Positions 17,373 through 25,935 of a stretch of 64,000 nt of DNA are shown here, piece after piece (position 1 is the first letter of the stretch; the number at the start of each line of letters is the position of its first letter). A program made the translations under genes and the position numbers. The notes beneath the pieces were generated by a model, which saw only the letters and a list, made by a program, of their open reading frames with translations, was not told where the DNA came from and ran no database searches. Source of the stretch: Bacteroidales bacterium (GTDB lineage Bacteria > Bacteroidota > Bacteroidia > Bacteroidales > UBA10428); assembly GCA_016938235.1 (NCBI GenBank), contig JAFGVA010000121.1:62001-126000 (forward strand). Reading direction: 5' to 3'.

Positions 17373-18446
17373 TTATTCCTGAAGCCAGGCTGTGAATTCC
17401 TGAGATTCCAGAAAACTATTGTAGTTGTTCAGATACCGTGAAAGCGATTCTTTATAATAACCAAATATCTGTTCGATGGCAGATAATTGATTTACTGCCG
17501 AATCAAACTGGTTATTTTCAATATAAAGTTTCAACAGACTGAAGTATCCGGTTTGCATTTCGGGCATTTTATCTATTAACTCGTTAAAACACCACTCGGC
17601 ACGATTATAGCTTCCAGATTCTTTCATAACAGATCCTTTATAAAAATTTAAGAAGGGATCGTTTGTTATTTCTGTTTCCAGAAGGCTCATATATTTCATG
17701 GTCGAAGCATATGCGCTGGTTGTAAAACTACCCTCAATGGGTAACAGGTATATCCTGTTGTCTTCTCCATAAACAGACTTATAAAGATTAATCAGTTCTG
17801 TTGTTTTATCCTGGTTTGAATAGCTTGATGCTTTTATTGCCAGTAAAAGAATATCTTTTACAGTTTTCTCTTTAGCCGATAACCTGTCGTATATGTTTAA
17901 GGCTTTTCGGTATCTGTCTTTTTGAATAAGTCTGTTAATCTTAGCAGCATTGGTAGTCAACCGAGACCTGTTGTTTGCCTGATTTACACATTGTTCACTT
18001 AAATATGAAAATTTGTTATAGAAGTATATATTATAAATACTATAGCCATCCATTTTTTTTGAAACATAGTATTCATGGTAAGAAATACCGGTTAAAGTCA
18101 ATAGTCTGTAAACTAATACGGTATCCGAGGCTCCTGTTTTAATTCCAATAAAGTCTATTTTTCCTGTTTCACCCAGTTCATTCCCGATAAGTGAGCCCGC
18201 ATCTACTGCAAGCATGTTTTTACTATGAGAGTTGGTGGTGAATTCGTTTAACGAATTTTCCCATAAAATAATTTGTTGGTAGAATTTCGAATAATCAAAG
18301 TTATTTGTGAAATAGAAAGTGTTTTTATTCTGAAGGCTTTGTTCAATATTTCTGGCGAATGCTTCCAGGTTTTCCTGTCCGGAAAGTATTATATTGCATC
18401 CACCAATAAAAAGAAGGAGAACAGTGATGCATGTGGTTTTTTTCAT
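17373..18446 (-). CDS. Exported helical-repeat (TPR-like) protein, probable lipoprotein
   Basis: 357 residues. The N-terminus MKKTTCITVLLLFIGGCN has a lipobox-like IGGC, so the protein may be a lipoprotein. A long middle part carries helix pairs (YRKALNIYDRLSAKEK, AEWCFNELIDKMPEMQTGYF, LLKLYIENNQFDSAVNQL) in TPR style. I do not recognise a named family. It converges with the carbonic-anhydrase gene and diverges from the hybrid kinase gene, with which it shares a 256-bp upstream region. Confidence 0.65.
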   Translation of the reverse strand: MKKTTCITVLLLFIGGCNIILSGQENLEAFARNIEQSLQNKNTFYFTNNFDYSKFYQQIILWENSLNEFTTNSHSKNMLAVDAGSLIGNELGETGKIDFIGIKTGASDTVLVYRLLTLTGISYHEYYVSKKMDGYSIYNIYFYNKFSYLSEQCVNQANNRSRLTTNAAKINRLIQKDRYRKALNIYDRLSAKEKTVKDILLLAIKASSYSNQDKTTELINLYKSVYGEDNRIYLLPIEGSFTTSAYASTMKYMSLLETEITNDPFLNFYKGSVMKESGSYNRAEWCFNELIDKMPEMQTGYFSLLKLYIENNQFDSAVNQLSAIEQIFGYYKESLSRYLNNYNSFLESQEFTAWLQE

Positions 18447-18702
18447 TGTATAAGATTTGGTAATTCTCTTTTACGCTTATAGAGAGGCTATGTTTGTCAA
18501 ATTAGATAAACGGCAATACATTGATGATTAAATCATTATATCCTCAGTTTAAGAAGCTTTTTTTGTATTGTTAAAGTGAAAGTAAATCAACATAAATCCT
18601 TCATTTATCAATTTGCTGTTTTGAATCTTAGTTTGTTCTTATGATGATTCCTATTTTTTTCCTTATATTGCTTGCCTCTTTCTTAATCAATTACTTTTTA
18701 AT

Positions 18703-20826
18703 ATGTCTAAAGGGCTGACATATGATGATCTAGCTCGTGAGAACTTTGAGTTGAAGCAAAAAATAAGCAAACTTGAAGCTAAGGTTCAGCATATAAGTAA
18801 TTCTCAGATACCCATCGACAGTAATCATTCGTACACGGTAAATACAAGTGACATTGTATATAAGTACAGCTTATCTGAAAAACAGTACAAATACATTAGT
18901 CCCCATATTGAAAAGATTTTGGGTTATTCAGCGGAGGATTTCTTAAATAACAAATTACTCTACAGACATATTATACATCCCGATTATTTCCGGGTTTATA
19001 AAAGTATCTGGAAAGATGTTAAGAAAGGTCTTGTGCCTAAACATGTTGAGTTAAAGCTCATAACCCAAAGCGGAGAGATAATATGGGTAATTCATAAGAA
19101 TCTTCTGATAAAGAATGCTCAAGGTGAGATTGATGAAATTGAAGGAATAATTTCCAACATCTCCGCCAGAAAATTTGCTGAAGAAAAGCTTGTGGAAAGT
19201 GAAGCACAGAAAAAGGCCATAATAAACAACCTGCCCCAGTTAGCCTGGTTAAAAAGTGTTGATGGTATTTATCTTTCAGTTAATGATACTTTTGCCAGAA
19301 GTGTTGAACTTAAAACTGAAGATATTATCGGCAAGACAGACTTCGAAGTTTATGAATTCGATGTAGCAGATAAATACAGAAAAGAAGATAGGTTTGTTAT
19401 CAAAAACAAGAAACAATTTTCAACGGAAGAGATAACAGGTGATCAATATTGGGAGACATATAAAGCTCCGGTTTTTGACAATCAGGGGAATGTTATAGGT
19501 GTAACCGGAGTATCGTTCAATATTACAAACCGCAAAAACAGCGAAGAGGAAATCAGGGCTTATGGCGAAAAACTGGCTGTTCAGAATGTTAAACTTAAAC
19601 TTGTTAACGACGAACTTTCCCTGGCAAAAAATAAAGCTGAGGAGGCAGATCGGCTAAAATCGGCATTTCTGGCAAATATGAGCCATGAAATAAGGACACC
19701 AATGAATGCCATTCTGGGTTTTGCAACCCTATTGAGGGACAGAAAGCTTAGCGAAGATAAAAAAGCCGAGTTTGTTAACCTGATTAATGCAAACTGCCGT
19801 CAGTTACTTCACATTATAACAGATATAATTGACATCTCTAAAATTGAAGCAAACCAGATAACCCTGTTTAAAAAAGACTTCAATATCAATAAGGTATTGT
19901 ATGTTTTGAAGCAAAATTTTATTAGTCAGATTACTGCCTCAAAAAAAGATATAAAACTCATAATTACTCCTGAACTTGACGATGCTGAAGCAATTGTTAA
20001 TACCGATAAAGTTCGCCTTGAGCAAATATTATCTAATCTGTTGAGTAATGCGATTAAATTCACAGAAAAAGGAACCATTGAACTGGGCTATAAAATTAAC
20101 CGGATAAGCAAAGAAATAGAGTTTTTTGTTAAGGATACCGGAATTGGTATGACAGATAAAGAACAAGAAGTAATTTTTGAACGCTTCAGGCAGGTTAGCA
20201 GTGCCTATAATAAACTATACGGAGGAACAGGTTTAGGCTTATCGATTTGTAAAGGTCTGGTAGATAAACTTGAAGGAAATATCTGGGTTAATTCGGAAGT
20301 TGAAGAAGGTTCTACCTTCCATGTGAGTTTACCATTTACCCATGGCCAGACACCCGCAGTTGAACCTATTGCTTATAATAAACTTTACACATGGCAGGGC
20401 AAAACCATTTTAATTGCCGAAGACGAAAAGACAAACTACTCACTGTTAGAGAATATTATCTTACCTACAAAAGCAAAGGTAATATGGGTTAAAAACGGTA
20501 TCGATGCTATTGAAGCATGCAAGAACAATAGCAATATCGACCTTGTGTTGATGGATATAAAAATGCCGGATATGAATGGTTTGGAGGCGACAAAAAGAAT
20601 TAAAAAATTTCGTGAAGAGCTTCCGATAATAGCACAAACTGCCTTTGCAATGCCCCAGGATGCCGATAATTGTCTTCGAGCCGGATGCGATGATTACCTT
20701 GCTAAACCACTTGGTATCGATGATATTTTAAATAAAATAAACAAGTATATTAATGCGTCAGGCAAAGGTTCCGATACGATGATTAAAAATACACAGAAAG
20801 ATTCCGAAAAAATTATTCCCAATTAG
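18703..20826 (+). CDS. Hybrid sensor histidine kinase with two PAS domains and a receiver
   Basis: 707 residues, no membrane helix, so soluble. Short N-terminal coiled coil (about 8-35), PAS domain 1 (about 48-155), PAS domain 2 (about 168-280, ending VTGVSFNITNRKN), second coiled coil, HisKA with phospho-acceptor H328 in ANMSHEIRTPMNAILGF, HATPase (GIGMTDKEQEVIFERF, GGTGLGLSICKGLV) and a C-terminal receiver with D618 in MDIKMPDMNGL. It should sense a cytoplasmic signal through PAS domains. No output regulator is adjacent; the two-component pair next to it is convergent and separate. Confidence 0.93.
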   Translation: MSKGLTYDDLARENFELKQKISKLEAKVQHISNSQIPIDSNHSYTVNTSDIVYKYSLSEKQYKYISPHIEKILGYSAEDFLNNKLLYRHIIHPDYFRVYKSIWKDVKKGLVPKHVELKLITQSGEIIWVIHKNLLIKNAQGEIDEIEGIISNISARKFAEEKLVESEAQKKAIINNLPQLAWLKSVDGIYLSVNDTFARSVELKTEDIIGKTDFEVYEFDVADKYRKEDRFVIKNKKQFSTEEITGDQYWETYKAPVFDNQGNVIGVTGVSFNITNRKNSEEEIRAYGEKLAVQNVKLKLVNDELSLAKNKAEEADRLKSAFLANMSHEIRTPMNAILGFATLLRDRKLSEDKKAEFVNLINANCRQLLHIITDIIDISKIEANQITLFKKDFNINKVLYVLKQNFISQITASKKDIKLIITPELDDAEAIVNTDKVRLEQILSNLLSNAIKFTEKGTIELGYKINRISKEIEFFVKDTGIGMTDKEQEVIFERFRQVSSAYNKLYGGTGLGLSICKGLVDKLEGNIWVNSEVEEGSTFHVSLPFTHGQTPAVEPIAYNKLYTWQGKTILIAEDEKTNYSLLENIILPTKAKVIWVKNGIDAIEACKNNSNIDLVLMDIKMPDMNGLEATKRIKKFREELPIIAQTAFAMPQDADNCLRAGCDDYLAKPLGIDDILNKINKYINASGKGSDTMIKNTQKDSEKIIPN

Positions 20827-20835
20827 TTTATAATT

Positions 20836-21525
20836 CTATTCAGCAACTTCCAGTTTAAAACCAGTGTTATGAATATTGTTTATTGTGATACCGTCTTCTG
20901 TTTTTAACATTTTGCGTAGCTTGGTAATGTATACATCCATGCTTCTTCCCATAAAATAATCATCGTCGCCCCATATTGCTTTTAGAGCCACATCGCGACG
21001 CAAAATCTTATTCTTGTATTCACAAAGCATTCTTAACACTTCAGCTTCTCTTTTTGTGAGTCTTTGCGAACCGCCTTTCTCAGAATTAAGTGAATGTTCA
21101 GAATAATTAAAAGAAAAAGGGCCTATTTTGTATATTACCTGGTCTTGGTCAGCACCATTATTCATTCTTCTTAAAATAGCTTCGATACGGAGAGTTAATT
21201 CTTCTGTGCTGAAAGGTTTGGTTATGTAATCATCTCCACCCAGTTTAAATCCCCTGATTCGGTCTTCTTTCATATTCTTGGCAGTAAGAAATATTATGGG
21301 AGTAGATTTATCATTTTTCCGAATCGTTTGTGCAACAGAAAAACCATCGACCTGGGGCATCATTACATCGAGAATAATTATGTCGTAATTGCCATCCTGA
21401 TAGGCTTCGAGCCCTGTTTTTCCATTTGTAGCCAGGGAAACAGAAAAACCAGACATTTCAAGAAAATCTTTGGTTACAAAACCTAAATTCTCATCATCTT
21501 CTACTAAAAGTATTTTTTGTTTCAT
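20836..21525 (-). CDS. OmpR/PhoB family response regulator
   Basis: 229 residues: receiver domain (LLVEDDEN, phospho-acceptor D53 in IIILDVMMPQVDGFS, the threonine in IIFLTAK, lysine in DYITKPF) and an OmpR-type winged helix (LTKREAEVLRMLCEYKN, ending DVYITKLRKMLKTEDGI). It is transcribed behind the sensor kinase with a 71-base gap and is its obvious partner. RprY/RprX-like pairs in Bacteroidota have this length and order. Targets unknown. Confidence 0.93.
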   Translation of the reverse strand: MKQKILLVEDDENLGFVTKDFLEMSGFSVSLATNGKTGLEAYQDGNYDIIILDVMMPQVDGFSVAQTIRKNDKSTPIIFLTAKNMKEDRIRGFKLGGDDYITKPFSTEELTLRIEAILRRMNNGADQDQVIYKIGPFSFNYSEHSLNSEKGGSQRLTKREAEVLRMLCEYKNKILRRDVALKAIWGDDDYFMGRSMDVYITKLRKMLKTEDGITINNIHNTGFKLEVAE

Positions 21526-21596
21526 AACTCAGCACATTTAGTTAAATAACTCAATCGGCTTTTTTGTATGCAAAAATAAATCTTCATTTTCCCATT

Positions 21597-22850
21597 TTAT
21601 TGTGGGAAGAAAACACTTATCTCGGTTCCTTTGTTTACAGTGCTATCAATTTCCACCTTTCCATTATGTGAGTTCACCATTGTTTTTACATAATATAAAC
21701 CAAGGCCAAAGCCTTTAACATTATGAATATTACCTGAAGGCACTCTGTAAAACTTATCAAAAACTTTATGTAAAGAATCCTTCGGAATACCTTTTCCCTT
21801 ATCCATTACAGATATCTGCATGAATCCTTCAATATTTTTTGTTTTAATAGTTATTTCAGGTTTATTGCTTGAATATTTAACAGCATTATCTACCAGGTTG
21901 TTCAAAATGTTTCTCAGGTGAAATTTATCGGCAAATATTATTTTGTTTTCAGCTTCAAATATATAATTTACCTCTACGGGTGATTGGCAGGTCTCAAAAC
22001 AAAAACTTTCAACAACCTTATATATTGTATCGTGAATATCAAACTCTTCCTTGTCAATGGTAAGAAGTCCCCGTTCTAAGGTAGCAACATTCAGTACTTT
22101 GTCAACGAGGTTGCGCATTCGGTTGTTTTCATTGAAAATAATATTCGAATATTTACCAATTCTATCGTTTCCTGTTTCTTTATAAATACTTTTAAGCACT
22201 TCTGCCGATACCGATATCGTGGCTAATGGAGTCTTAAGTTCATGCGTCATGTTATTTATAAAATCATTCTTGATTTCAGCAAGTCTTTTTTGCTTATAAA
22301 AGCTGAAAATAATAAATATAAAGGCAGCTACCGTAGTAAAAAGAAATACACCCGACAGGCCTACCCATAAAGTCATCTTTCCGAAAACATTTTTCTCCTT
22401 GTTTGGGAAGTACACCGATAAGTGTATGTATTCTTTATGCCAGAGGCAGGACAAACAAACTTTATAGGCTTCTGCCTCATGCAGTATACTGAAATTGTTT
22501 TTTGCAAATATAATTTTAGAATTAACTGTTGTTACCAGCCCATAGCTGAAATTTGAATCAAGCTGATGATATACAGCATATTTAGTAACCAGTTCATTTA
22601 GTAAAAAGGTGTCAATAACATCAAAAATATTCAGGTTTTCGTTTTGGCTCTGCTGAATTACATAATTTGAAGTATCGGTGTAGGTTTGTAATTCAGCTAC
22701 TACATCATCAAGCATCTGGTTTGCTCTGTGGTTGAATTGCTTTTCTGCAACATCCAGAGTTTTCTTTAGCCAAAACGATTGTGAAATAATAATGCCCAAA
22801 AGGGAAATAGCAGAGGCTATTGATATAATTCTCAGATGCTTATACTTCAT
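21597..22850 (-). CDS. Membrane sensor histidine kinase
   Basis: 417 residues. Membrane helix 1 at about 8-28, a periplasmic sensor of about 120 residues, membrane helix 2 at about 158-182 (GVFLFTTVAAFIFIIFSF), then HisKA with H203 in NNMTHELKTPLATI and an HATPase domain with N, G1 (DKGKGIPKDSL) and G2 (GFGLGLYYVKT) boxes. The periplasmic region holds two cysteines in a short CLSC pattern, which could form a disulfide or bind a ligand. It is the first gene of the kinase-regulator pair. The signal is unknown. Confidence 0.92.
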   Translation of the reverse strand: MKYKHLRIISIASAISLLGIIISQSFWLKKTLDVAEKQFNHRANQMLDDVVAELQTYTDTSNYVIQQSQNENLNIFDVIDTFLLNELVTKYAVYHQLDSNFSYGLVTTVNSKIIFAKNNFSILHEAEAYKVCLSCLWHKEYIHLSVYFPNKEKNVFGKMTLWVGLSGVFLFTTVAAFIFIIFSFYKQKRLAEIKNDFINNMTHELKTPLATISVSAEVLKSIYKETGNDRIGKYSNIIFNENNRMRNLVDKVLNVATLERGLLTIDKEEFDIHDTIYKVVESFCFETCQSPVEVNYIFEAENKIIFADKFHLRNILNNLVDNAVKYSSNKPEITIKTKNIEGFMQISVMDKGKGIPKDSLHKVFDKFYRVPSGNIHNVKGFGLGLYYVKTMVNSHNGKVEIDSTVNKGTEISVFFPQ

Positions 22851-22965
22851 TATACGATATTAACAATTTAAAACCTGTAAATATTGGAATTAAATTACTA
22901 AAATAACTGATTATAAGCAGATAGAGGTAAAATTAACAAGCAATTAACAAGGAAAGCAAGGAATT

Positions 22966-23529
22966 CTATTTTTTATTAAGACGAGTCATGGTAAGCTCCA
23001 GACCAACAGTTCCAAAGCCCTTAATTATTTCAATTGAATGGTCTATGAGTTCAGGAAGCTCTTTTTCTTCGTCCTTCGACCATTCCCCGAGTACATGGTT
23101 TACCTGTTGGCCTTTATGAAAGTCGTCACCGATGCCAAATCGTACCCTGGCATAGTTTGAATGACCAATAACCTGGCTGATATTTGCCAGTCCGTTGTGT
23201 CCACCATCGCCGCCTTTAGGTCTGATTCTTATAGAACCAAAAGGCAGGGCAATATCATCAACTAAAACAAGCATCCTGTCAACCGGTACCTTAGCCTGTT
23301 TAAGCCAGTAGCTGACAGCCATGCCGCTTCTGTTCATGTACGTTGATGGCTTGACGAGAACAAATGTTCTGCCTCGGTGCTTAAACTCTGCTACCATACC
23401 ATAACGCTTATCCTCAAAAGAAATATTGGACGCACCGGCAAGTGCATCCAATATTTTAAATCCTATATTGTGACGGGTATTATGGTATTCACTACCAATA
23501 TTTCCCAATCCAACTATCAGATACTTCAA
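22966..23529 (-). CDS. pth: Peptidyl-tRNA hydrolase (TTG start)
   Basis: 187 residues from a TTG at 23529 (LKYLIVGLGNIG...). The enzyme frees stalled peptidyl-tRNAs. Key residues are present: N and H in YHNTRHNIGF and the catalytic aspartate in LVLVDDIALPFG, with the GGDGGHNGLANI loop. The longer frame reaches 19 codons further up, but it would run into the end of rplY; the TTG is preceded at 5 bases by AAGGAGG (23535-23541), a strong Shine-Dalgarno that is rare in this window and decides the start. Gene order prs-rplY-pth is common in the phylum. Confidence 0.92.
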   Translation of the reverse strand: MKYLIVGLGNIGSEYHNTRHNIGFKILDALAGASNISFEDKRYGMVAEFKHRGRTFVLVKPSTYMNRSGMAVSYWLKQAKVPVDRMLVLVDDIALPFGSIRIRPKGGDGGHNGLANISQVIGHSNYARVRFGIGDDFHKGQQVNHVLGEWSKDEEKELPELIDHSIEIIKGFGTVGLELTMTRLNKK

Positions 23530-23534
23530 GGTAT

Positions 23535-23541
23535 CCTCCTT
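23535..23541 (-). promoter_or_regulatory. Strong ribosome binding site of pth
   Basis: The minus strand reads AAGGAGG followed by five bases and TTG. It lies in the 19-base gap between rplY and pth. Most genes here show only A-rich leaders, so a full Shine-Dalgarno paired with a weak start codon is unusual. Confidence 0.7.
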
Positions 23542-23548
23542 GACATTT

Positions 23549-24187
23549 TTATTCAGCAGCAGCTTCTGCAGTAGCTTCTTCACCACCTTCAGCAGTTTCT
23601 CCTACTTCTTCAGATTCACCAGCTTCCATGCCTTTTGCTGCAAGTCTTGACGAAACAATACCTATTACCATGGCTTGGGCGGGATCGAGAAGTTCAAGAT
23701 TGTCGTACGCTAAATCGCTAATTTTCTTAACACTGCCAATACCCATCTTTGTGATATCAATTTCAAGTGTCTCAGGAAGGTTTGCCAACAGACCTTTCAC
23801 TTTAAGATATCTTCTTCTCTGACGAAGTTTACCACCGGCAAGAATTCCTTTTGAAGTACCAACCAAAGTAATAGGAAGCGACACAACTGCAGGAACATCT
23901 TCTTTTACCTGTATAAAATCCATGTGAATAACCGCATCAGTTACCGGATGGTATTGTATATCCTTTACAATAGCTTTATAAGCTGTACCGTCAATGCTTA
24001 AATCAACTAAGAAAACCTGGTTTGTGTAAATCAGATTTTTAAACTTGTTTATGTGGGCATGAAAATGGATTATTTCATCGCCAGTGCCATACATTACGCA
24101 TGGAACTTGTTCTTGAGCACGCAATTTCTGGCTGCTCTTTTTACCTAATTCGGTCCTTTTTTTTGCTTCTAGTGAATACGTTTTCAT
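23549..24187 (-). CDS. rplY: 50S ribosomal protein L25/Ctc
   Basis: 212 residues: N-terminal 5S-rRNA-binding L25 domain (EAKKRTELGKKSSQKLRA, VPCVMYGTG), the Ctc-type beta domain (PVTDAVIHMDFIQV, VSLPITLVGTSKGI) and an acidic alanine/glutamate tail of about 25 residues. This is the long Ctc/TL5 form. It is the first gene of the rplY-pth unit, has a TATATTTG box upstream and a leader of about 90 bases that begins with a nested hairpin. Confidence 0.95.
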   Translation of the reverse strand: MKTYSLEAKKRTELGKKSSQKLRAQEQVPCVMYGTGDEIIHFHAHINKFKNLIYTNQVFLVDLSIDGTAYKAIVKDIQYHPVTDAVIHMDFIQVKEDVPAVVSLPITLVGTSKGILAGGKLRQRRRYLKVKGLLANLPETLEIDITKMGIGSVKKISDLAYDNLELLDPAQAMVIGIVSSRLAAKGMEAGESEEVGETAEGGEEATAEAAAE

Positions 24188-24235
24188 TTTTTTTACATTA
24201 AAACAATTAGACTTGTGCTACTTGGAATTAAAATT

Positions 24236-24281
24236 CCCCATCACACCATTGTTTTTAACAATACCCCGTGTGAAATTGGGG
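24236..24281 (-). promoter_or_regulatory. Nested hairpin at the 5' end of the rplY leader
   Basis: Three nested pairings can be drawn: CCCC (24278-24281) with GGGG (24236-24239), CACAC (24268-24272) with GTGTG (24242-24246), and ATTGTT (24257-24262) with AACAAT (24248-24253), closing on a three-base loop. It starts where transcription from the TATATTTG box should start and is not followed by a T run, so it is not a good terminator for prs. A leader for ribosomal-protein control or mRNA stability is inferred. Confidence 0.55.
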
Positions 24282-24283
24282 TG

Positions 24284-24291
24284 CAAATATA
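24284..24291 (-). promoter_or_regulatory. -7 promoter element of rplY-pth (TATATTTG)
   Basis: The minus strand reads TATATTTG, a full match to TAnnTTTG, about 97 bases before the rplY start. A clear TTG at the -33 position is lacking. Confidence 0.5.
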
Positions 24292-24306
24292 ATGATTCCC
24301 TGAAAA

Positions 24307-25242
24307 TTAAAAAATAAAGTTTGAACTTATTGATTTGTATTTGTATACCTTGTTGATTACATCTGCGAAAAGATCGGCAACAGATATCACTTTTATTTTA
24401 TCTGAGTGACCTCTTAAAGGTATGGTATCTGAGATAACAAGCTCTTTTATTGATGATGCATCGATACGCTCATAGGCTGGTCCCGAGAGCATTCCGTGGG
24501 TAGCCATAACTCTTATACTTTTTGCTCCTTCATTCATCATCATGTCTGCTGCAAGACAAATTGTGCCTGCTGTATCAATCATATCGTCAACAATGACAAT
24601 ATCTTTATCTTTTACTTCACCGATAATCCTCATTTCGCCAACCACATTAGCTTTTTTCCGGCTTTTATAGCATATTACCATTTCGGAATTCAGAAAACGG
24701 GCATATGCATTTGCTCTTTTGGAACCTCCCATATCCGGGGCAGCGATAACTAAATCCTGCTCAAGGCTCTTTAAATAGGGAATAAACAAGGATGAAGCAT
24801 AAAGATGATCTACAGGAACATTAAAAAAGCCCTGAATCTGATCGGCATGTAAATCCATGGTCATTACTCTGTCGACTCCTGCAGCTGTTAAAAGGTCGGC
24901 AACCATTTTTGCACCTATGGAACAGCGGGGTCTGTCTTTTCTGTCCTGACGGGCAAGCCCCATATACGGCAATACCGCAACAACTTTATATGCCGATGCC
25001 CTTTTTGCAGCATCAACCATAAGCAGCAGTTCCATCAGGTTATCCTGTGGAGGATATGTCGATTGTATAATGAAAACTATGCAACCACGAACCGATTCGT
25101 CGTAGGCTGGCTGAAACTCACCATCGCTAAATTCAAGAACCGATGTTTTACCCAGTTCTGTACCGAAACTTTTAGCAATTTTTTCTGCTAAATAAGTCGA
25201 TGAGCGACCTGTAAAGAATTTAATAGGAGCTTTTATCTTCAT
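24307..25242 (-). CDS. prs: Ribose-phosphate pyrophosphokinase
   Basis: 311 residues from the ATG at 25242 (MKIKAPIKFFTGRSS), the standard length for class I PRPP synthetases. It makes PRPP from ribose 5-phosphate and ATP for nucleotide, histidine and NAD synthesis. The ATP site pattern (FSDGEFQPAYDESVRG), divalent-metal/substrate part (VMTMDLHADQIQGFF) and PRPP loop (IVIVDDMIDTAGTI) are complete. A TTG six codons earlier was rejected as start. The next gene downstream is rplY. Confidence 0.96.
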   Translation of the reverse strand: MKIKAPIKFFTGRSSTYLAEKIAKSFGTELGKTSVLEFSDGEFQPAYDESVRGCIVFIIQSTYPPQDNLMELLLMVDAAKRASAYKVVAVLPYMGLARQDRKDRPRCSIGAKMVADLLTAAGVDRVMTMDLHADQIQGFFNVPVDHLYASSLFIPYLKSLEQDLVIAAPDMGGSKRANAYARFLNSEMVICYKSRKKANVVGEMRIIGEVKDKDIVIVDDMIDTAGTICLAADMMMNEGAKSIRVMATHGMLSGPAYERIDASSIKELVISDTIPLRGHSDKIKVISVADLFADVINKVYKYKSISSNFIF

Positions 25243-25279
25243 TTTAAAACAGTTATGCAACAGTGAGGGATTGGCGGTG

Positions 25280-25305
25280 CAAAAATAAAAAATATCTTAA
25301 GATAT
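25280..25305 (-). promoter_or_regulatory. prs promoter box with 14-bp palindrome
   Basis: The minus strand has TATTTTTG (25280-25287), 38 bases before the prs start. Just upstream, ATATCTTAAGATAT (25292-25305) is a perfect 14-bp palindrome that would lie over the -15 to -28 part of the promoter. It could be a regulator site; no -33 TTG is visible. Confidence 0.4.
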
Positions 25306-25329
25306 AATGGGTAAAAGAATATAAAATCC

Positions 25330-25935
25330 TTATTTTGATTTTAACACCCTGTTAGTATCTTCTATATAGTTTAAAAGTTCTTCTTTTCCTTCGCTTGTTT
25401 TCGATGAGGTTATAAATACTCCGGGCAGGCTTTCCCAGCTTTCGAGTAAAACTTTTTTGTAGTTTTCAACCTGAGTTGATATCTCTGTTTTTGAAAGCTT
25501 ATCGGATTTTGTAAATACAATACTAAAAGGGATCATGTTTTCACCTAACCAGTTAAGAAATTCAAGGTCAGCAGCTATGGGGTCGTGTCGGATATCAATC
25601 AAAAGAAACAGGCATGCCATGCTTTCTCTTTTTGACAAATATTGCTTAATCATGGGATCGAACAATTCCCTTTCTTTCTTTGATAATTTAGCATATCCAT
25701 AGCCGGGAAGGTCAACCAGAAACCAGTCTTTATTTACAAGAAAATGATTAATCAATCGTGTTTTACCGGGATTGCCTGATGTAAGAGCAAGCTTTTTACG
25801 TCCTGTTAATGCATTTATTAATGATGATTTCCCTACGTTGGATCTGCCAACAAATGCATATTCCGGCATGCGGGTTTCGGGGCATTGATCGAGCTTTGCG
25901 CTACTTTTTACGAACTCTACTGTATTAATCTTCAT
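25330..25935 (-). CDS. engB: Ribosome biogenesis GTPase YsxC/EngB
   Basis: 201 residues from the ATG at 25935 (MKINTVEFVKSS). All GTPase boxes are present: G1 GRSNVGKSS, G2 GNPGKTRLI, G3 DLPGYGYAK, G4 TKSDK. EngB helps assemble the large ribosomal subunit. The start overlaps the end of manA by 11 bases, so the two are probably translated together; longer reading frames into manA lack the family pattern. Confidence 0.95.
   Translation of the reverse strand: MKINTVEFVKSSAKLDQCPETRMPEYAFVGRSNVGKSSLINALTGRKKLALTSGNPGKTRLINHFLVNKDWFLVDLPGYGYAKLSKKERELFDPMIKQYLSKRESMACLFLLIDIRHDPIAADLEFLNWLGENMIPFSIVFTKSDKLSKTEISTQVENYKKVLLESWESLPGVFITSSKTSEGKEELLNYIEDTNRVLKSK

Noticed and set aside
24236..24281. 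Hairpin as terminator of prs
   Set aside because: No T run after the stem and a promoter box lies just before it; a leader element of rplY fits better.
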